Positions 56,301 to 64,000 of a stretch of DNA of 64,000 nucleotides are shown in pieces. The stretch is from Coniella vitis. Lineage: Eukaryota; Ascomycota; Sordariomycetes; Diaporthales; Schizoparmaceae. The DNA lies in contig WUJK01000008.1 in NCBI GenBank assembly GCA_011317545.1, positions 434,001 to 498,000 of the forward strand, given 5' to 3'. The translations under genes and the position numbers were made by a program. The first letter of the stretch is position 1. Each line of letters begins with the position of its first letter. Below the pieces are notes generated by a model. It was not told where the DNA came from, did not search any database, and saw only the letters and a list, made by a program, of their open reading frames with translations.

Positions 56301-59300
56301 TGCGCTGGGTTGCTGCGCGTCTGAAGATGGTCCTCGAAATGGATCTTGAAGCCAATCCAAACGGCCCGAAAACAAATTACCCTTTCTGGCCACGGCCCCG
56401 CCTGTTCAGCCCCACAAGAGCAAACTGGCAGGCTGCCCTTTCCGTCTTAGTTTGCAGAACAAGCTAAGCTGGTTCGGGTAGTATCGTGGAAAGCCAGGAT
56501 CTACAGCCCTGGAGCGCATCACATGACGCACCTTGACAGCTTGCAGCGCAAAGAAGACTGCGAAAAAGCTTGTGCTCCATTACATAAGTGGGCAGCGGGG
56601 CAAAGCCCAGCCCAGACCAAACCCTCGGATGTGTCCAGTGCCCCAGCCTGCCAGCCTGCCTGCGAGCCCCATCGGACAACTTCCGTTCCGACAGCCAGCG
56701 CCAAAACGGTCCAGCACGCAAACGCCCCCCAGCGTGAGCCTGACCGTCGGCGGAACGCTGGAAACGGAGGGCGAGACCTGTGACCTGCCGCCTGGGGCCT
56801 GGACCCTGCGCGGCGACAGCAGACAGCAGAACCAGGCCTTTTAGCCAGAGCAGAGCAGCAGCAGCGAGGAGAGCGAACCACCAGCGGCGCCTAAACGCTC
56901 TTCCGTGCCTCGCCTCGCCTCGTGTCGTGTCCGCTGGCCTCTGCCACTGCGCTGCTTCCTTTCTTCTGCTGCTGCGGCGGGACTCGCAGGCCCTGGGCCC
57001 CGGCGCTGGTGCGTGTCACGATGGTCAGGCGGCCGAGCCCTCGGGCACAGCAGAGAGCCTGAGAGCCTTGGCCTGGCTTGATGAGCCCGCGCAAAGCCCG
57101 CCCAGACCTCCATAGTGCCCAGCAGGCAGAAATTGGACTGCAGATGGTGCAGCACAAGACGGCGGAGGCGAGACCGGCGGCCAATGCTCATCATCTCATC
57201 CATGACTTGTCTTTTGGGTGGGCGTCGTGTCTGGTTGGCAGCATCACGCGCCCCACGGTTTGTTGGCCTGACAGCAGGAAACCCGCACATTCTCTTGGAC
57301 CCTTTACCTGCCCCAGGATCAGAGTCAGAGTCAGATGGGCGGGGGGCCCTTCTTGGTTGTCGCTTCCCCGGATTTTGGGGCGCTCGCGAGCGGCAGGGCG
57401 CAGGGCCACCTGACCGCATTCTCAGCATCGCAAACTCTGCTTGCGACACCTTTTTTGTCGGTGCCCTGCTGATGGAGTGCGGATTGGCAGCCTTGCCTCG
57501 CCTTGCCCACTTATGACGCTGTCTGAGCTCGTGCCATGGCTTCAGGGCGGAGCATGGCATGAGATGCCATACCATGCGCCGCCATGCCATGGCATGCGTT
57601 GGCAGCAGAACACGGCTGCGCCGTCTCCGAACGCGCCTGTCGTGTCTGTTCCGTTTGTCTGAATAACTGTCTCTGTCTTTTTGGGCCGTATGCGGTACAG
57701 AGTACACCCCCCAGGAAACGTTTTGTGCTGACAGAGACACACAAAGAAAGATTGGGAAAAGCTCTGCCCCTGGCCTCTGTCGACTACTTGCGCACCAATC
57801 ACAGCGCCCTCTGTTTCTGGCTCTTTTGTGTGCTCTCGGTCAGACCACCGGCGTATTCTTGTCAGTTGGCACGTAAACCTTGAAGTTCTTATTATCTGCA
57901 AACGCATCCCAAAAGACGACTGGCTACCGTCCGTCGACTGGACTGGGCCGCAACGCACAAAGGCCGCGAAACGCACTGAGGCCTCGCCCCCTGTGACAGA
58001 AATACCTGGGCGACCAAATATCCGCGGAAGCAGTTGAAGCATTTCCGTGCCTTGTGTGCCTGTGCACCTAAATTGCTTCTGACAATGCTCAATGCTACGG
58101 TCTGCCTGACAATCACCCCAGAAATATGTGTGACGTAATCCGGCCCAAAAATAGAGAACAGAAACCCAGCCAAAAACACAACTGCTGGTCTGATTCCCAT
58201 GATCACCAAAGCGCGGGGGAGGATGAACTGAAGAGGAAGAAAAGCACAGCCAAAAAGCCTGCTTTGGTCCCCCTCACAGAGTCTAATCTGGGGCCCCAGA
58301 GAACTATGTACTGCTGGCTTACTGTGTGCTGTACACAGTGGACAAACGCTTCCCAGCTTGACGACACATAGTACCCGCTCAGCATTCCATATGGCTGACG
58401 CCGAGACGCGCGCCACCGTCTTGTCTCTCGAGCAAGAGAAGGAAAAGACAAACCACAGAAATGGCTTTCAGCCAGAGACTGAGCGAGCTGGCCGTGTTCG
58501 ACAAGGAAGAAATCAGACAAACAACATGGCCCCCTTTCTGCAGTATCGCACCGGATTCCCGTCACTGGTTGCGCATCCACCAACCCTCTGCACGCATCAC
58601 CCACTCTCGTCCTGCCAGCTGTGCAGACTGCGGAAGAGCGCAAGCACGGGACCAGTGACAAGACAAGAGAGAGAAAGAAAGAAAGAAAAAAGGGCTGTTC
58701 GCAGGCAGCCATGTGCTTCTGCCTCTGCTTGCAGCTGGCCGACCTCGTTCGTTGGCCGTCGTTGCTCGGTGCTGCTGGTGGGGTGCGCCTGAGGGGCAAG
58801 GTCACCTGCTGGAATCCTCTGGTCGTGGCTGGAGCGCAGGCCCCATTCTAGGGGGTTGGCTGTCTGTGGGTGCGTGGGCGCGCGCGAGCAAGCAAGCGCT
58901 TTGCTCCAGTGCTCAGAGTGCTCTCTCACTGGAGCAGAAGCACAACAGCATATCTCCGTATCTTGTCAAGGGCACTTTTATTACTGGCCTAGACCTGCCC
59001 GAAACTCCCTGGAGCTCCGGCATGACATTTGCCTCGCCTATCAGTCAGGGTGGGGTGCTTCTGGACTACAGCACTGTGGTTCGGTACTGCACAAGACAAG
59101 AGAATAGACGCGGCCCAGGGTGATATTCCGCAAGTACTTGCAACACTTTGTCTCTAGGCCTTTCTGGACATGCCAACGTGCCGAATTCACCTTGGGTGGG
59201 AACAACAACAGCGGTTTGGTGGTCAGAAGAAACCCCCAGCGTCACACACTTACACACTGCTGCTTGTGGCCCGACTTATTTCATGCTTGCACGGCAACAC

Positions 59301-59327
59301 TGACAAGACATTCAAGACGATCTGTCA

Positions 59328-59340
59328 CCCCCCCCCCCCC
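59328..59340. repeat. Poly-C run (13)
   Basis: A C homopolymer. Confidence 0.9.
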
Positions 59341-61112
59341 TCCTTTTTCACTTTCTCTTTTCTGAATTTCTTTGGGTCGAGGGGTTTCATCCCTTGATCC
59401 CCCGGCGTCCCGCTCCCGCATATTCACATCACAGACAGAACGCTTTGGCAAGTGCTGACGGTACAAAAGGTTCTTGACCCTGACCAGAGGAGGAGCCTCC
59501 AAATCATGTACTCTTTATTGTACATGGATGGTATAATATGCTATAACGACATGCTTATTTATTATACATAGTGCTGTGTATTACGCTTAAACGTCCTCGG
59601 GGAAGTGTCGGGAGCTCGGGAGCGCTACACTAACCTACATAGGGCCGCCCACCCCCCCCCCCTCATTCAATCCTAGCAGTGCTTTTGGGGGGTTGGGTTG
59701 GATGTGTCCTATATTGCCATTCTTTTCACCTGTCTGTTATACTGTGTAAGCGGCCTCGAGCGGCAGGATGAGATGCGTCCACGGCGCGGGCCATTGGTTG
59801 TGCGTGGGGTCTGATCTGCTGCCCTTTGGTCAAGGGGTCTGTTCCTTCAGCTCGCCTCTGCATAGTACTGTCAAGTACTGTGTAGTGGCGAGCTGTGTTG
59901 GTATATTTGTCGCAGGATATGCCTAGCACCATAGTACGCAAGGCAACTCGACTCGATCTCGGCTTCTATCAGTACTTACTGGAGTATGTCAATGTAACAT
60001 GAAAGTCAAGCTGGCAGTCTGAATCAGCAGACGGCGGCACCTACGGGGGGACCACAAGAACAGCGGGGTGCTGACACAATACGAAGACGCTCACTGTACG
60101 AACACACAGCAAAATAAATGGCAGATATCTTGACGCGGCTTTGACAGCAGATCCGCGCTGTTGGGCACTGCCCGTCCAAGTCAAGCGGCTGTCAAATCGT
60201 AAGCAAGCAAGCATATATAACTTAAAGGTCATCTGGACCGAGCCACGCAGCAGGCATCCTCGGCCGAGCTGCCGCCGAGATTACGCCCCGATGACACCAG
60301 GCACCATGACTTCCAAGATGCTATCCACTTGCGTTGAGATAGGCAAGTACTGTGGCCAAGAGGAGGAGCAAAAATGGTTGTTTTCCGATTTGTCGGTCTT
60401 GCCTTTTGGCATCGTTTGATTCTACTATGGCGTGCTTGCTTCTTCTTTTTCCCTCCCTTTCTCTTCTTTCTCGAACCCCAGGCGGGGTGGCTGGCTGGCC
60501 TTGAAGCTTCCAAGCTGATAGTCGATCCGGTGTGACGAGTTAACCAACCTTACATGAATGACGGCGGATGGCTTGGAGGGTGGGGGGGGGGTCATTGGGG
60601 GTAGACCAGCCGCCTGCAGATTATTTTTCGAAGTCCGATTATCTACTAAACATGAACAGACTGACGATAACACACGGATCAGACTGTATGTCAAGATTCA
60701 AGAAGAGCTGTTACTATATATCCTCCTCCTTCTCCTCTTTCGGCTATGCACATAGAACCGGCTGAAAAAGAGTGCGAGACACACAGTCGCACACCAAAAA
60801 GGTTGCGAATGTAACCTCGATTCCGAGGGTGCGGGCTTGGGGGGACCTGACTATTGACTTCCAGTGCTTGTTTGCGCCTTGTCGAATGACGTCGAGGCAG
60901 CCATCACGCAACCAGACAATTGTATACGTCCCGAGGTGCGGGCGGGTGCCAGGGCTGTTTGTTATCAAAGAATTCCTGATCGACCGATTTGACAAGGTGA
61001 CTGTTTTTACTAATTAGTTGTCGGGCCATTTCATACCATGGTAGTGTACATTGAGTCCCAATCAAAATCATTGGTCAAAGATGGATCTCGAGTCTGAATA
61101 TCATTCTCAGTT

Positions 61113-61125
61113 CCCCCCCCCCCCC
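61113..61125. repeat. Poly-C run (13)
   Basis: A C homopolymer. Confidence 0.9.
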
Positions 61126-62742
61126 GGGGACCTCCCCCCACACTTCTGCCCCCGTCTGACCGCGGCCGGTGAGGGAAAAGAGAGATTTGACTTTTGGCCT
61201 CGGGAGAATCCTACTCTGGCGAATATTCCTCAACGGCGGGTGTGTCTCTGTGTGGTCGTGTGTCTTGTTGTGTTCTTCTCTCTATCCTACTCTGATATGC
61301 TTTTCATTACCATTTTGTTCTTGGGGGGGGGGGAGGGCTTATTCGCCATGTACCATTTATTCATTATAGATGGACTGAGAGGGCTTCTGATATGTCCTAG
61401 TGAGTAGTAGCCAATGTGACGTATAATATACCACATGTACATACAGTGAGTACTTGAGTTATGTCCACGTACACCGGTCTACAACTGCGAGGACTGAATC
61501 CTTTTCCCAAAACACCACATCAACCCCATGGCTAGATAATTTGACCGGAAAAGGGACTGCCCGAGCAACGAAGCTTTTATTTCAATTTATTTTTGTTTTA
61601 TTATATTTTTTTATTTTCGATCCGAGAGCCAAGACAGGATGCTGTACCATGCTTCTGGTGCGGTCCTGTTCCTGACTGCCCACATGGAGCTGCTACAAGC
61701 ACGTAAAATAATATTTGTCTTTCTTAAATATATAAAAGAAAAGTCAAGACAAGGATTGTATAAAATGAAGGAACAAAAACAAAAATGCAAGGGAAGGCTG
61801 ACGACGAATGTGTTCGTTTGTCTCTGGTGCGGCAGCGTCTTTTGTGCGGCCAGCCTCGGCCTTGGACACGGGCTGGTGGAAAGGGACAAGGAACGTTCTG
61901 CTTACTGTCAGATAACAACATTATCTCAACTAGGACTGCTTGCTGGCAAGACTTCGCGGGAGGGACCTCAGAAATAAGACGCGGGTGCCAAAGGCCCCAA
62001 CCAACCGTCTCCCTAGTCGGGTCAACCGTTGAGATGATCGTGGGAAGTTCTGGAGATCAACACAAAGGGTCAGACGAAACTTATTAATTGGGCAGTTCAT
62101 CTGAATCCGTATCCATACGTCGTTTGCTGCAAGGCTGCAGGCGGCACTGCATGCGCATCGTATACTTGGACACCACTCACGGCAGAAGCGCTCGCTTGAC
62201 CAGACAGACTCGCTTCCAAACCGCGCTGTCGGGTTTGTGTGCTGCAGATCTAGGCCAGGCCTTTTTTTTTTTTCTTCTCTTTCTTTCTGTCTTGTCTTAA
62301 TCCTCCCTTTCTCCCCGGTCGACGAAAGTGGCTCGCTGAAACCCTTCATCCATCGTGAACATTTCGACGTACGCGCAGGCTCTTCTAATCCTTCAACATA
62401 GTATGGCTGCCTGCTTTACTCGCTTGCAGGCGACACGGCGTACAATCATGGATCGCTGAACAGGTTCCGTGCTCAGGAGACAGCGACATCGGTTCTCTGA
62501 CCGAAGGGTTAGTGATTTCAGATTTTTTTTCTTCTTCTTTTTCTCTTTTTCCCTTCCTCTCTTCTTCCTCTTCGGTTCCTTCCCAACAGACGGAGACAGT
62601 AAATTACGCGAATACCCTTTGATGAAACGAGCTACTACGTAGAAAGTACATGTTACTAGACAATGATGCAGCCCAGCCAGTCCCCCAGCCCCTGGCCAGA
62701 CCTTTTACAACGTGGAAAATATTCCCCGTGAGAAAGAGAGAG

Positions 62743-62763
62743 AGTGAGTGTGTGTGTGTGTGT
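62743..62763. repeat. (GT)n microsatellite
   Basis: About ten GT repeats followed by an AG run. Confidence 0.9.
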
Positions 62764-64000
62764 GAGAGAGAGAGACCCGCACCGGTGAACAAACGCCGGA
62801 AATGCAAGCCTCTTTTGAACATGGCGTCTCTCCATTTCCCACCCCAACCCCAGGTCTCGATGCACACACACACACATGCCCAGCCCGCGTAGGGGCGGAG
62901 CGGAAGAGTGTACATAGGCCTAGTTCCATCACATTACATAGTATTCCACCGTTTATGTACTTTGATCAGATAGATTACTTTGGTTGCGATTTACCACCGT
63001 AGTGGACGCGGTATCCTAGGGCCCAAGTTGCCGGGTTTGCGAAACTCCTCAAGGCTTGCTATGTATACATACATACATACAGATACAGATACATAGTATC
63101 CAAACTTGCCTCGGTTCGCCGAGTGCAACTCGAGGGAAATATAACCGCGGCACAAGAGAAGCGAAGACAAGAAAGGGCTTATTAGCCAACGAGAACCCTC
63201 TCGAGTCCTTGAACACCAAAGAAAAGAAAAGAAAAGAAGGAAAGCATACGTCGACTTCACCGTGGTTTCTCTATCCACGCGCCACTGAGCGTAATGTATG
63301 CTGCGTAGAGCGCTCTCCCAGCAAGCTTATTGGTTTGCTCGTCGGCATGTTTGTGGGGGAGAATGTATAAAATGAGGGAGCGCGAGAGCCGCGCAAGCCA
63401 TGGTAGCCCACAGCCACGTTTCGGTACCAGCATGGGGAAGTAAGAAGAACCCCAGCACCAAAATACCATGTTGATGGAAGCAAAAAGGCTGTTCAAGACA
63501 GAACGGGAGACCGAATCACCGCCTGGAGATGGCAAGGCAAGGCAAGGCTGAGATTCCTCCCTTCACTCTTGCGCTTCAAAGGAACGATGGAAGGCATCGG
63601 TTGCATTCTAGACGAGTAGAATCCTAGCAAGAAGCAGATACACCATACCAGCAGGGCAAGTCCAAGCATCGGGGCCATGGTGCGTCAGGGTTCAGAATCC
63701 CAAAAAGGGCCAGCAGGCCTGTACTATGGGCAATGAATGGTACTTCAGTGTGACATAGTACCAACACTTCGTAGAAGGCAGGCTGACCTTGCAATGCTGG
63801 AAAAACACCTGACTGGTGGGAAATCCTGTCACGCTTTCTCTTTCCCCTCTCCTCTTCTTTCTCCTTCTGTTCTTCCCCACGTCCTTCTCTTCCTTCCCAT
63901 CGATTCATCCGAAGTCAGTCCGGGCTCGCCCGCCGGCGCGGGGTGGGGGTGGCCCTCTTCAGGGGTCCTCTTTCTGGCATGGCAGCAGCAAGGCTATTAT

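Larger units (their letters stand above)
31916..63760. repeat. Dispersed ACATAGTA/TACATAGTA word, 25 copies in this span
   Basis: Nonamer TACATAGTA or its complement at 31916, 33497, 33565, 34651, 34658 (overlapping), 35063, 35351, 40498, 41464, 43475, 46869, 48737, 49175, 49535, 50393, 50878, 52139, 62935 and 63090; one more lies outside at 22628. Octamer-only copies (ACATAGTA) at 40357, 44852, 56261, 58366, 62396 and 63753. Copies occur on both strands and never inside the annotated coding exons. In 32 kb about one octamer and 0.25 nonamers would be expected by chance at equal base use. The word contains TACATA, which resembles the yeast 3'-end efficiency element, but no function is shown. 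Confidence 0.8.
56301..64000. other. Gene-free region right of the DUF3295 gene
   Basis: No recognisable gene in 7.7 kb up to the window end. The GC-rich part 56.3-58.9 kb has long chance frames, the longest 299 codons on the minus strand (57740-56841), Arg/Pro-rich and without motifs. It also has C13 (59328-59340), C11 (59652-59662), a G10 run near 60583, C13 (61113-61125), a G10 run near 61324, (GT)n at 62743-62763, ATAC repeats (63064-63080) and six ACATAGTA words. Confidence 0.45.

Noticed and set aside
56841..57740. 299-codon minus-strand open frame
   Set aside because: Arg/Pro/Gly-rich sequence in a GC-rich stretch where stops are rare on several frames. No motif, no leader, no splice partners. 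Could be reconsidered if transcribed.

Overview
The window looks like nuclear DNA of a filamentous ascomycete (Pezizomycotina, probably Sordariomycetes). Short introns have fungal-type donors (GTAAGT, GTATGT, GTACGT), RCTRAC-like branch points and CAG/TAG acceptors. The proteins belong to families typical of moulds: fungal rhodopsin-like membrane protein, GH71 alpha-1,3-glucanase, VWA-Vint protein, DUF3295 protein, old yellow enzyme, DUF3500. The species cannot be named from the sequence alone. I found no tRNA, rRNA, CRISPR array or intact transposon.

Left half, 1-28.4 kb, gene-bearing. In order: the 3' end of a DUF3500 gene (+); a short-chain dehydrogenase/reductase (-, three exons); a 61-residue tail-anchored protein (-); an intronless flavoprotein fumarate reductase of the Osm1 type (+); an AT-rich block and a stretch with five TGA[C/G]TCA sites; a small two-exon gene (+) surrounded by four tandem-repeat arrays; a rhodopsin-like membrane protein with about ten exons (-); a secreted GH71 alpha-1,3-glucanase with seven exons (-); an amidohydrolase pseudogene broken by at least four frame changes (+); an old yellow enzyme (+, one intron); and a VWA-Hint (Vint) protein of about 985 residues (-, three exons).

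Right half, 28.4-64 kb, almost gene-free. The only convincing gene is a 592-residue regulator-like protein with an AreA-type N-terminal motif and a DUF3295 region (-, 53.0-54.9 kb). The 24.7 kb to its left and 9.1 kb to its right have ordinary base composition but no recognisable coding sequence. They hold long A/T and C/G homopolymers, many microsatellites, and a strongly over-represented word, ACATAGTA (mostly TACATAGTA): 26 copies by hand count, 25 of them right of 31.9 kb. A second compact signal, 15 GTAC tetramers in 280 bp, lies 0.6-0.9 kb upstream of the DUF3295 gene. These two signals, and the repeat-surrounded small gene near 9.5 kb, are the least explained parts of the window.

The genes do not form an obvious pathway or biosynthetic cluster. 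They read as ordinary housekeeping, cell-wall and redox genes. Exon boundaries were worked out by eye from splice signals and reading phase, and no database search was possible. Rapidly evolving or intron-rich genes in the right half could have been missed.
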